64,000 nucleotides of DNA from Siderastrea radians (Eukaryota > Cnidaria > Anthozoa > Scleractinia > Rhizangiidae), in assembly GCA_964017195.1 (NCBI GenBank), contig OZ024887.1:60976311-61040310 (forward strand), in the 5' to 3' direction. Within the stretch, counting starts at the first letter, position 1, and each line of letters starts with the position of its first letter. The position numbers were made by a program, and so were the translations under genes. Below the pieces are notes generated by a model, which saw only the letters and a list, made by a program, of their open reading frames with translations, did no database searches and was not told the origin of the DNA. Of this stretch, positions 21,565-34,900 are shown piece by piece.

Positions 21565-24500
21565 GTAACAAGAGATGAACTTTATAAAGGAACTTCAAAC
21601 AAGTAATCAGCAAAGCAACAATAGCAATACGGAAGTAGGTGATTAACTGCGTTAGCGATCAGTAAATAATTGCTGAGGAGTTGAAGTAAAAATTACGGTC
21701 GAGATGAGTGATGGAGTTATGCTCCTTCACCTTTCTTATTTTAGGGCCTTGAGCTCAACAAATGATAATTGCACGTGTGTTACCGAAATGTCTCGGCAAA
21801 TTTAATTTCGTTTCTATTTCCTGGAAAGAAGAAGAGTGAGATATTGTGTGAAGTGTCAATCGTCAAGAGTTTGTTTACAAGTTAACCACAAGAGGATGAG
21901 ATTGGCCCACCGTGATTAACAGATCATGTTGATTCCTTTAACTACTTTAGGGACCGAACAGAAATGACGAAGGCTGTTTGTTTAATAGGAAATAACAGCA
22001 ACGCTAAAACCTGCATGATATAAATGAAAGAAAGTTGCCGTTTAACAAAGGGCGAGTCAGTTGCTTACTAGATCAGGATAAGCGTAAAGAAGCACTGTTT
22101 ACTGAATAACTGACAAATAAACACATGCTATTACTAGCTATTACTCTCACCAAAACAAATGTTTCACGTTTCCCAGAAGCAATGTTTGACATTATGAGCG
22201 TACAGAGATAATGTTACGTTTTTTTTCAAAAACTGAATTGGCCTGCGATAATAACTTTGAAAGCGTTCTTGGTAAAGTTCCTTTTTAAACAAGCTGTAAG
22301 ATGAGGTTGAATATATCGAATTGGAATTTTCTCGGTTTCAGTGGAAATTACTCAAAAGAGATCAGGAATGGATTTCTATTAACGAAACTTTTCCAAACTT
22401 TTTGCAAACTTGTCAACTCAACCTTATGCTCTTACCAGGAAACGGTCGAAAAAGCTTTTTGGAGGCCATGATTTTGCCCAAGTGTATTGCCATTTCTCCT
22501 TTGTTTGGTTATTATGCTTGTTTGTAAAACTGTGATGCTGAAAACAAATTAAATTAACTATCACTGCTACTGCTTATCTGCGTAATGCTGCAAAGTCTGA
22601 TAGCGTAAAATTAAATAAGGAATTCGTTCGTTCTAAGGAAAATAGGAGCTCCATCCATGTACTTACCAAAAGAAGAGCGTGTAAAGATAATGCCCACTGC
22701 ATTGACCAAGATCTCCCTATGTAACCACTCCTGAAGCGGTATCTTTACTCAGTGCATTTTTGTTGTGGACCACAATAACCTCAAATTTCCATAGTCAGCA
22801 AACTTCAGTCGGCAATTGCATTCTCGTTCGATTAAAAAGAAAAGCGAACGTTTCAGTTGATATTCCCACCTGCATGCGTTAGCTGTAGGTTGATCATTTG
22901 TCGTGGAGAGACAGTAAGAGTGACATGCATCACTCTCTCAGTCAATGATGTACATGCTTTATCAGCAAGCTTGTAAGGGCGCCTATAAAGGTAATCGTAA
23001 AAATTAGGTCTTCGTTGAGTGGAAAGGAGCAGGTTGTCCTCTGTTATATAGAGAAAAAACTTTGTGCATTCTGGTTGGTTACCATTAAAATAACTTGAGT
23101 TAGCTTTGCAGATTTCTATGACGGAAAACCGCTTCCTATAGAAGCATGTTGGTAAACAACGTTTATTGAGACTGAGTAACGAGTAACATGCTCACCGACT
23201 TGATAATAGCCAAGTTTATTTCTGAGATTCTCTGGGCCAAACAGGGCGTGTTTGATAGCAGAAGTGCCACCCTGATAACACGATATAACATTGTAGTTTT
23301 ATTGGAATTCAGTTAGGTTTTTAACGTAGGGAAGTTTGCTCTACGAAAGAAAGCACGGTTGCACTCATTTCCTTGTCTAATGTGCTCACAAAATGAATTG
23401 GCGGCCCAAGTTAAAAACGTAAAGGGATTCATGCGTTCTAAGTTAGTCAAGGTCCTCTTAGACTCCACAAATGCTCTGTGATGTTGCTGCAGGTTTTGCT
23501 ATAAACGCTTATACCTGAAAATCTTTAATAACAGTGGATTTCATGTGACCCTAAGGCGGTTCTTGCTGAGCTAACCACGACTGAATTTTAACTGTGCACA
23601 CTAGATTCACAGTTTCCAGATAATCGTTGAGAAATAGGTGCAATCTGTATTTGACACCAATTCTAGGAAAAACAAGCTTTTAACTCAATTATAGGCAAAG
23701 CTGGATGCATGCGTCATCAGAGCTCCTCGAATCCCTTACTTCTTTTGAACTGTTTGGTTTTTATCAGTGAAAATCATTATTCTCTTTAAAAGCTGTAAAA
23801 AGGTTATACATACTTTATTTACTGTGCATGTAAATTCGTAATATGTGACTAAATTTTTCATGATAACTTACAATGTTTTTCTTTTTTTCAACATAAAATT
23901 TTGTTCGAATGTTGGCTTCCTATAATGTTAAGCCTTGACTAACGCAGTTCAATTCTAATTTAAAAATCTTCGTGTCAACCCGGAATTAGGGAAAACGAGG
24001 TTTAGGATTACGATAGAATTTCATTTCGAAAGTCAAATCTCAAGTTTACAACAATAAAAGTGCCAATTATAAATTGACGAAGGTGAATAAATTCCTACAG
24101 TCAACATTCAATGTCCAAACTTACACTGTAGTTATTCCATGAAGTACCTCAGTGGCTCTTAAGTATCGTTATTTTGCTAATGTTTTGCAAAATGGAATAA
24201 ATGTCTTTCCCGTAATGTTGACGTTAGTGGCATTCATGGGAGTGGAAGGGTTAAGAGAATGATGGCAGCATTCTTTTCACTGTTTACTTACTATTTACCC
24301 CCCATACTTGTCGTACTTCTCCTCAGGACAATTTCTTTGGTCAAGAGCCTTTACGTTTCTAATGGCGATAAACTCTGAAGTCCTTCAAGACAAACTAAGA
24401 AGCTTCATTTGCTAGAAGAAAGGTCTAAAATTATTTGGATTCTATTACCCGGGTCGACATGTATAAAGGGTAAAGAATATACATTAACTCATCATGCAAC

Positions 24501-25880
24501 CAAATCTTCGAATCAATCAACCGCATCAATGTCACGCTTTACAAAATCGATCTTTAATTCATTAAAATTCTATCCAGTTTACTTTGGTGGAATGAAGGCT
24601 TTACCTTTAAGAGAGCTCACTACCTCTTCCTCTGTGTTTTCTGATCGCAGTCTTTCTTATTGTGCGATAGAAAACTTACGCGCACATATGACCTTTACAT
24701 AACTAAGTTGTTATAAAAGGGTGTAACAAGTGCACATAAATTGGAACTGTTGGCAGCCAGAATCGATCGATCGGTGAATGCACGCTGCCGGTAATTGACT
24801 TATACTTCTGTCCTTGCTATTACACTGCAGTTCACATCTCTTAGCAGGCCAGCATTATTTTGTTCTTGCACTCTTCGATATCAATCTTCATATTAGTAAT
24901 CTTCACGTCATGAATTGCGTTTTAACGTTAGACACTTCAGCCAGTGAGCAACTGGTTATAGAAAACGTTTGAAATTTTTATCATGGAACCCTGAGGATTT
25001 AAGAGCTCAATAGATGTTTCCCTAGCAAGGCTTGTTTTAAAAGTTTCCTTTGCTGTTGCCATATCAGTTTTGTCTGTTCGTGGTGAATTTGTTTGCTTGC
25101 AAACAAATCAGTTGATAGTCAATTCATTTATTCTATTCTGAGGAATCAGTTATACTTCGAGTACATGAAACGTTTCGTTTTATTTGTTATACCGTGAGAA
25201 AAGAACTAGGAACCAGGACTAGGAATGATAACTGGGAATTGTAGAATCATCTTGTCTTTGACTTGATCTGAGTAGAATGACCAATACAACTTAGTCAAGT
25301 TACCATTTTTGACTTACCAATTGATTTAAATTGCATTGGAGTATTAGCTGTATGCATTACGTTATATAGCGCCATGGGCACAATCCACGCAATGGGAGAA
25401 GTTTTATGCACGTCTCTGAACCAATGTACGATTGCACTTTATTTTAATGACTGGATCTATTGTCATTTACTTCAGCAATCTGGAAACCAAAAACAAGGGC
25501 TGACATACTATAAGACCAGGAGCCCGTACTTATCGGGTACCTTACTATACTATAGCTATCGACAAAAAGCAACGAATTCACGCAAATCCACCAGTTAAAG
25601 TATGATTAAAGTAGAACAAATATAGAGAACAAAAGGTATAAGAGAAAAAATCTTATAAGAACAAGGAAAAACAATGCATGCATTTCAAGAAAAAATATTA
25701 CTTTTCAATTAAAGTCTTCTTGTTTGTGTAATACTCAGAATTAAAGTGTAAGAATGTTCGTTTTTGTACAGGTTGGTTCACGTGTGAAAAGGAGTGAAAG
25801 GAAAACGAAATTAGTAAATAAGTGCAAAGAGACTGGGACTAGCACTGGCTTGCTCATGAAAGCGAGGCTCTTGTAAACAA
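21565..25880. other. No gene recognised
   Basis: AT-rich sequence without clear exons. Open frames at 22321-22527 and 24409-24702 (+) look like chance. A stretch ending in GGGAGTGGAAGGGTTAA near 24240-24255 resembles one end of the TTAA MITE at 12758-12970 and may be a solo or eroded copy. Confidence 0.45.
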
Positions 25881-25885
25881 CCAAT

Positions 25886-25899
25886 GTTGCCTTGGCGCT
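25886..25899 (+). promoter_or_regulatory. RFX X-box-like motif upstream of ENO4-like gene
   Basis: GTTGCCTTGGCGCT matches the left half and spacer of the X-box consensus (GTTGCCATGGCAAC) with a degraded right half, 12 bp before the ATG. RFX factors drive ciliary and flagellar genes, which suits ENO4. A YY1-like CAAGATGGCGG overlaps the start codon (25909-25919). Confidence 0.35.
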
Positions 25900-25911
25900 T
25901 GGCGATTCAAG

Positions 25912-28900
25912 ATGGCGGTAAAAAATGGTGCATACAGCTTGGAGGAGAAACGCGAAGCTGTGGCTTACTTTAACAAGAATGAAGCACCAAAAGAGATCGA
26001 ACAGCTTCTCAATAAGATGTTCAAGGAAAAGCCAAGTGATATCTTTGGCTATATGGTACGTAAATGATTTGTCGTTCTTGCAATTTGGAACGACCTTTGT
26101 GCAGTGAAGTGTACACTCAGGCCACTTCCAGTGACAAGTTTTAAGAAGGCATTCCGTTATGTATTAAGATGTGTTGAAAGGTTAAAAGCCTTTCTAAATA
26201 TTGTCTAGTGTAGTAATTTTAATGAGGTCTTAAGCGCCACATGGCATGTTCAAAGTGGATACTGTAGGTGAAGGTGAAGGTAGTGATTTTAATAATAGGA
26301 GAATCTCTGTTTTCTTCTTTCGACTTGGCCAATGTTCATTCCCAATGCACTGCGTTGAATAGTGTGAGCTTACAGTAAGTAAATTTCTATCTTTGCAAGT
26401 GTCAGGTTATCTTCACCCTCCCCCCCCCCCATCCTTGCATAACTAAAAATTTATGCTCAAGTTAAAGTGCACCTAACCCCAAAATATTTTCTACGTTAAT
26501 ATAAAACTTTGCACTTATTTTTAAAACATTTCGCCATTATTTGTAGTTTTTGACTTTTTTATGGGCTTCAAAACTTACGAAAAACTAAGCATCATTTGTC
26601 GCACGACCATTTCAGAAGGGGCATGGGTATATTCCTGATTTGACGTTACGAACTGCTTTGCTTGCATGTTTACAAAGACTTAAGGAGATGCAAATCAGTT
26701 TGTGATGTCAAATCAGGAATAGACCCATGCCCCTCACTAGCTCGGTCGTGTAATGGATGATGGCTAGATTTCGTAACTTTTACAGCCTATAAAAAGTCAA
26801 AACTGAGGGGGATTTCATAAAAGAAAAAGGCGCAATGCTTTTCGAACAGGTGCAAAGAGTTATTTTACCGAAAAAATATTTTGGGGTTAGGTGCACTTTA
26901 ACGTTTTGGACTTTATTTAAAAAGTCATTTTTTTGCATATTTATCTGGAGTATCCTTACAGGTGAGCCTTAAATTTCTCAAGTCTTGTATCGGTTCTTCA
27001 TTGATTTATGGTTAGTGAAACCTGTGGCCTTATTATTCATGAGCAGGTTACACTTCAACAGTTGTTGGTGAACTTTCAGGGAACTGTAGATCAACTGATT
27101 GACAACAAAATAGTTAACCTTGCATTTATTAGCAGCCCTAGCTTCAATATGTTGCTATTAACATGGTTTTCCAGTTTGCCAGAAACTACTCCAATGGCAC
27201 ATATTTTTCACTCAAAAGTTTTTTGGTAATCATCTAACAGGCTAAAGTGTAAAGTGGAGCTGGGGCTTTGCTGCTAGTGGCCACTTACAAAAATCATTCC
27301 TGTAAGCGGCCTGCTCCAGTTATGGAAGCTTTTTCTGCTTCCCGAGGGTGCCTGCTTAAGGGAACGCGTCCAAATGTCGGGCGGGAATCCGATGATCGGA
27401 ATCGGTACTGATTGATTTCCCGACTGCTCGGAATCGGTATGAGTTGATAAGCCTTGAGTGCCGTTTCCGATTCCGATGAGATCGGTACCGATTTAGTCGG
27501 AAAGAACTTGACCTCCCGATCCGATGCGTTACGTTCTAAGTCTAGAAATGTGACACGAGACATAAATAGGTCAGATTTCAACGTTATACAAATTTTGAAG
27601 TGAAACTAACTGGAACTATAAACTTCGGACTATATTCGCTATTTCTTACAAATTCTTTTAGAGATGGCATTGAATTTGAGTTTCAATATAAGCTTCTTTT
27701 ATTTACTGTCTCAATTTTGATCGAAGGATAAAGTGCGCGAAAGAACGGTACGATTTGTCCCCACATCGATCGCGCAATTTATTTTGCGACTCACAGCAAA
27801 CTGTAAACTTAAAATAATCCCAGGAAAAAAGGTTGCTATTTAACTCTAATGCTCTTTCGTAAATCTTTACCTTACATTTTTAGTATGAGTTCCATTCAAC
27901 AGTTTTGCTTTTGACGGCAGGTTTGAGTCTGGTTCAATTCTGAAAATTTTACCTTCGTTGTTTACGTTGCATTTGGCATGCAAATTTAGATATTCACGGC
28001 AACCCTCGGCACCGAATAGTCGATCTCTTGCTCCCTGCTTTCTTGTATTAAAAAAAAAACGGAAACGGAAAGCAAATGTTTCGGGTCGATTGAAATTTGT
28101 TATCATGACCGTGTTATCGCTCCTTCTCGGTTTTTTTTTTGTCTTCTGTAAGTGCAAATTGTTTTCGCCGTGATCACCGCGTTCACATTCCGTACGTGGA
28201 AGTTTTAAGCGCTTTAGTTGTGACCGACATCAGAACAAGTAAGCGCATCACAAAACGAAACATTCGCCATGAAATGTCAACATCAGAATAATTTGCCGAT
28301 TTTGAATATTTTCACATTTGACCGTCTTGTATAAAAGGCAAATTCCTTGGTGTCTCTCATTGTCGCAACTTTTCCATAGCCGGTTGCGGTTATTTAGCCG
28401 ATTTCAGCCAGCCGTTCCGTTCACCGCGAGCCGTTCGAAAAGTTTCTTCAGCCATTCACCGCAATCCGTTGAAACTTTTTCTGCCGTCCAGCCGTTCCCG
28501 CGAGCCATTCTGTTCTGTTGTGACCGCGAAAATTTGACCTATATTATCGTGTTACCCCGATGCCGAAAGTTGACCCGATGTGTCTTTCCGATTCCGTTTC
28601 ATTCGGCACCGAAAAATCGGATCAACACGTAAACGGAAACGGAAAAAATCGGATACCGATTGATCGGAATCGGTCGGAATCGATGCCGATATTTGGACGC
28701 ATTCCCTAAGACAGCTTCCACTCCCAGGTGGGGGGGGGAGGGGTACTCCCATAATAACCTATATAGGTATGTGCCGCCGTGAAGGGTATGGTTTTAAGCA
28801 GTTTGGTCTGGGATAGGGTATAGAAATCAGGGAGTTTTGGTCTAGAATAGGGTATCAATTACCTGGGGAAACTGGAAAGTAGTGTGGCAAATTTAGACCA

Positions 28901-31900
28901 AAATAGGGTTTGAAAAACTTGGAAATAAATGTAAATTCGATCTGATGGACAGATGGTTTTCCATTGAAAACACTATGTGGCTATATTGGAAGGAAGATTA
29001 TTGGAAGATACCTAGTCTAGCATAACATGAGGGATTTTTGGCATCTAGTCTAGAATAGGGTTGCAAAATGGAGCTGAAAGTGGTCTGGTATAGGTTAAGG
29101 GCTTATTCCATATTTCGAAGTTATCATTTTCCACCAGTACTTGGAAAACTTCAGAGTGTGTCCAATGAGGGCTCACTCTGAAGTTTTGAAGGTTAAGTTT
29201 TATGAAAATTATTTATTTATTTATTTTTTATTTATTTTTGCTTTTCTTGCAGGCAGAGTACTTTGGAAATCGTTCACAAGCACCAGCAATATCCAAGGTA
29301 CTTTTACTTAATTATTCCCCAGCCTCTAGGCCTGACCATCCTGTTAACTGTTTATATAGTGTGTCTCTGTAACATCATGACAAAAACCTTATCTCAAGGA
29401 TGCAACAAAAACCTTTCTGTAAACAGTAATCAAGAAATGTGTGACTGCCAAGGAATTCCACAGAATTGAGACCAAAGAATTCCTTGGAGTTATTTACACT
29501 GGTGTATCTATCAGATATAATGTGAAGAAAATAATAATTTGGATGTTGTAAGATCATCAGACGGTAGCTACATGAAGCAGGAAGTTTGCCGTATGATGAA
29601 TTTATAATGACAGCTCACACAAGACAATGAAAAAGATTTAGTCTTGTCATTAATTGTACATTGTATAAGTCATCTACTAGTCATCAACCATCTTAGTCTA
29701 CACCAGTGGGCTCTTTAAAAGTTTAGATTTATTTAATATACACTTCAATTGTTTTCCCAAGTGCAATACTCAGTATGTCCTTGTAAAGCATGTGCATACA
29801 CTGCTGTAATCTGATACAGGACATACTCAGTGCATCCTTTTAGCAGTAAAAATGCTAATGTCCCAAGTTCTTGCCTATCCAGGCTCCTCCCACATTGACT
29901 GGAGACTGAGATATGAAAAAAAGTTGCGGGTAGGGTGGAGCAAGAATATACTGAAAAACGTACCCTGAAGATACATGTACAGTTCATGACAGTCATTTAC
30001 ATAAGCAAAATACTAAATAACTGATTATTTATTATACTAACTAAACCATTACACCCAGGGATAGAACTAGGGTATGACAACTGTTTAGAAATGTTGTCTC
30101 TGGTACAGTAGGACACTCAGAAATACATGAACCATCAAACATGTTGTCAACATGTTGCCAGACTGTACATTCACAATGCATTGGTGCACTTTTGCCAATG
30201 TACTGGCCAACGCGTTTTTCTGCAATGCATTTTCTCTTTGTTGTTTATTTTCTCACCTTCAGGTATTTTCTTTTGTGCTCATTTTACTAACGTAAGCACG
30301 AAGTTTAATTCATGTTTAACTCGTTATAATGTGTCATAATGCATTGAGTTTGCATTGTCAACATGTTGGTAATGCGTTGGCAGTACATTGACAATGCGTT
30401 TAATGGTTCGCTTGTTTCAGAGTGGTACTGTAGCTGAAAAGCTTGATTTCTAGCTATTCTGTGATTCCATGTTCCTCTGCATGGAAGAAAATCAAGCCTG
30501 CAGACAACTGATTGGTTAGTTAACTTTGGTTAGGTTGATATTTAATAATTAATATTATTGGTGCAATGCAGAAAAGTGTGGCCCTGAATAATTTCTAATT
30601 TAACTGATTTTAATTACTAGATTCAAGAATACTGGATGTGTGGTTCTCAAAACTTTTCATTCCTGCCTAAAGGAAGGTCATTGCAAATTTTGAGGGGAGG
30701 GAATCCTCATGAGCCAAAATTTCTTAACAGAAAGTAGGAAGCTAAACTCAGTGGAATTTCCAGAGGGTTGAAAGCGGGGGGGGGGGGGGGGGAGCAACTT
30801 CCCATACATTCTCTTAAAATGAAATCCAAATGATGTACTCACAACTTGCAAAGCATTCTGTGAGGTTTTAGTCAGTGGATATGCCTCATGTGCATGCGCA
30901 GATGCTCCATATTCCACTGGAACTCGGACGCTAAAGGGAAAAATTTATATGGCAGCCAAAGGCAGCAGATTCGGTTTTGTTCTTTCGTTTAGCTAATTCA
31001 TGAATTGATCATATCTTACACTTTTATCATGTTTCGTGCTTTTTGCTTCTTAGGAAGACATAAGTTTACTCGCGGACTTTTTTAGTCGCAAAGTAGAACA
31101 GTAGTGCTTTGATCAGTCGAGTCCGTGCTGATCGACTCTGTAGAATTTTTAAGTTGTTTAAAAACTGGGATCGGGTTCAAAGTACTGAACCGTGAAATGA
31201 TCTTGTTAACACAGAACTGGATTATTGAAAATAAAAGTCGTATTTTGTGCATAGGTATTGCTTTCATTAGGTCATAGCAGTTTTTATTGAATTTATTTCC
31301 ATCAATGTACATGTGTTTTGGCACATTTCCCATTGCAATTTATTTAGACCATGCTGGATAATCCTAGGGCTAGAAAACATGCAAACCCAGGACAGCCATA
31401 ACTGTCTCATCTCATGCTATCAATTTGTTACAGTATGAGATGCAAAAAGAAACACTGACAGTGTTTTTATTTATCACATGCATCAGTTCAGCGGTACCCA
31501 AAGACCAAAATTACGTCGCGGAGTACAATAAATAAAATCCTGAATAGTTCAAGTGCTTTCTCTCAGTGAGAATTTCATTTACATTGAATTCTCTAATTCT
31601 AGCATTCAACTTTGAAAGGTTTGTTGCAAACCTGTTCTTCAAGTATAAACAAGCAAAACTTGACTGCCGTATACACCTTGCAGCCGATCCACTCGCCACT
31701 GCAACAAACAAGACAGTGCGAAAACAGAAGTCGTCATCGACGTTGCTGCCATCGAATATTCTCTTGTACCAAACTGACAGTAAGTTCCATAAGAGATTAG
31801 CCGCTCAACGCTTACTTTCTGTCGACAAAATACACACAAATTTTGAAAACTATTCCACAAAAGTTGATCTCTATGTCGATCGGAAATATGAGTTGTTACG

Positions 31901-34900
31901 AACACAGCTGTCCGCGTTTTGACTGGACCATTTTGCAAGTTGTGAGAACGTTGTTTCTCGGTCCCAGGCCTCGCTTCTATCCCCCCTCCCCCCTGGCTGA
32001 AAGAGGTTGAAACCAACCTTTGTGTTGGTAGGGGTTGCACCTGTAGGTATTTTCTGGAACACGTACAGTGTAATTCATTCAATCATACATACGTGTACAT
32101 ATAACTTTATTTAACCTCAGTAAAATCTTCAGTATATTAAAAAGTGACAATTTTATGATTTAAAAAAATATATTTACCCTTCATTCACTGTTTGACAAGA
32201 TCACAAAGTGGGAAACCGATGATTAGCTAAATCAGGATTTCAACCAACTTGTGTTCATTTGTAACCTTGAATTCCAATTGGATGTAAAGTTATTTGATCA
32301 TAAATATGAAATCAATGCAAATTAATGAAAACCTAAAGACTGCAGGTCACTTTTTGTGCATTACTCTGTAACCTAATTTTCATCACTGTAAATGAGTATG
32401 TGTGTCTTGGCTTCCAGGTCTCTGCAGCAGAAATTCTTGGCAGCCGTGGATTCTCAAGTTTTGAAGTCAGCTTTGAGTGCACCATAAATGGACTCTCAAA
32501 GGTACATAATTAAATTAATTGTACAAACTGTAGTTGAACCATTGTAAGTTTAAAATGTTTAATAATTAATCTGAGTGTTTAATTAATATTCATGAGTAAT
32601 TTATAGTATACAGTAATATGTGGTTCCAGAAGGTATCCATACCCACCCCAAGAAAGGTTATTGGAAATTCCAGGGGGGGCGCAAAGAGGGGTGGGGATTC
32701 AAGTAATAATAAAAAACTTCCATGGGGGTGGGTGGGGGGGGGTGGGTATCAAACAGTACAACACTGTCTGAGTGTACTTTTCCATGATGCAAAGTTTCAA
32801 ACAGTTTCCACTATGAGTTTAACCACATGTAATACTTCTGTAAATCCACCAACAAGCCAATATATGTTGTATATTTGGCTGTTATATCTCTGGGTGGTTA
32901 TTAGTTTCAAGAGGGTTTTTGGATAGGTACCGGTAAGTGATTGTAAACTTTAGTTTGCCCTTCCTTCCACCCCAAAAGAGGGCATCACATTAAAAGGCTG
33001 GTCATGAGATGGGGCCCACCTTATTCAGTGCCTATAACTGGCTATTAGAACCCCAATTTACAAATGTAGGCAAAAGAAAACAATGCAGGGAGCAATAGAT
33101 CGGTGGTTTGAGCCTGACCTTAGACAAGAAATTCTACTCCATGATGTAACTTAACCTACCCACTTCCCTGGTATGTTAATGGGTTTTATTTTAATGACAA
33201 ACTGAAATTTCTTTTTACATAATCATGATCACTGCTTTTTCAAACATTCAAGTGATGAGAATAAAGGAAACAGTCACCAAGGATAAGATGTCTTGATATT
33301 TAGATAAATTCTCCTTACAAGTTCCATTCCACGTGTATGGAGAAAAGTTAGGAGAATATGCATTTTCATATCAGGGCTTAAAAGGGCTTTAGTTAATACT
33401 TGCACCCATTAGGAAAACAAAATGCTGGAGGCAACCCTCACACTTGTAAATGTGGAGTAGCATACCTGCACATGTACACTGCACATTGTACCATCCAAAG
33501 GGAAGCAGTAGTACTACTACATGTAGTTGCTGTTGGAGTAGAAGGGTGGGGGGGGGGGAGGGGGAGGAGAGGGGAGGGTGGGGGAGGAGAGGGGAGGAGG
33601 GTGGAGGGGAGGGTGGGGGGAGGGGGGAGGAGGGGGGAGGTATACTAGTGATGGGGAGATGAGAGTGCATGAGGCCAAATTTTTTACACCCAAAAAAGGC
33701 CATTAGACTAAAAGTGGGCCAAAAAAAAGTCCAAAGGCCCAGAATGTTTACCTAAATAAGTCCTTTTTAATGCACACACACACACACATGCGCATAAAAA
33801 AGGGAGCTCGAGACATTTTATGCTTCCACCTTTCTTTATTCATTATGTATCTGTCACCATGAGGTACCCAGGCTTTTTATCAACCGTAAAAGCAGTCCTG
33901 CCAAAATCTTTCTACCCAAACTAAGTTCACCAGAAAATTTCAGATCCAAACAAGACTTATCACCCCTTGCCTTCCCCCACCTCCCCCCCACTGCCCTCCT
34001 AGAAGTGCTGGTTGGACATTTTTGAAAGGAACCCCTCGCGTATTACTTTTGCGTGAAAAGTTTTGTTGAACTGAACTCGCTCAAGTGAAGCGTGGATGAT
34101 TTCTTTTGTTCTCTGCCTGAACTAAACAAAGGAATTCAACCTAGAATCCGCAGTCCTGTTGTTTTCTTTGTGTCAGTTTTCAGCAAAAGTAATACGATTA
34201 GCCTAATTCTTCAAATTGAAGCTCTCAGGTCAAGAAATAAATGCACAACAATGTTCCTTACACGAAAACCAGCCTGTGTGCCAATGTTCACCTAAACAGC
34301 ACCAATTTAGATTTTCAACCTGTAATCAGCACTTGCGCCCTTTTTTCCACTGGGCCCTTCAATTGTTTTCTGTCATGTTTGTGATGTCTAAAAGGTACCA
34401 GGATACATGTACAGCTGTACTTCTAATGGTGGTGATTTTTCAGCCTCGTTCCCAGGGCTTTTTCCCTGGGAAATGCCCTGGGAGCAAGGTTAGTAATTTT
34501 TGATAAATTTTTAATGCAGTATACACGTAAGGAGTGTCAAAACAAAAACATTTTTTGCCCTAAGAGGGGTCACAAGATTTCCTGTCACTTTGATATGGGA
34601 GTCCCCCTCGAGGGATCTACGAGGTCATCAAAACCTCATTCAATACATGCATTTCTTAATTGCGCAGTTTTATCCTACACCTGTAGAATAGACGTAAGGA
34701 AGCACAATTAAGCACGTAAGCACTGGTTTTAAGATTTCAATCCTGTCTTAAATTGCAGATAACTCATTGTGCAATTCATTTTGTAGCACGTAACGAGTAT
34801 TGTCTCCCCACTGGACTCCAGTCCTCCTCCAGACTCGGCACACACCAAGGCCAAAACTCCAGACTTGAAGGCTAAGACACCTGATCACCCTAAACAACAA

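Noticed and set aside
31566..32082. Overlapping 118- and 147-codon frames on opposite strands
   Set aside because: Inside an ENO4 intron, no recognisable domain, likely repeat-derived; listed only as an uncertain region.
33389..33703. Proline-rich minus-strand frame
   Set aside because: Translation of the G-rich minisatellite's complement.
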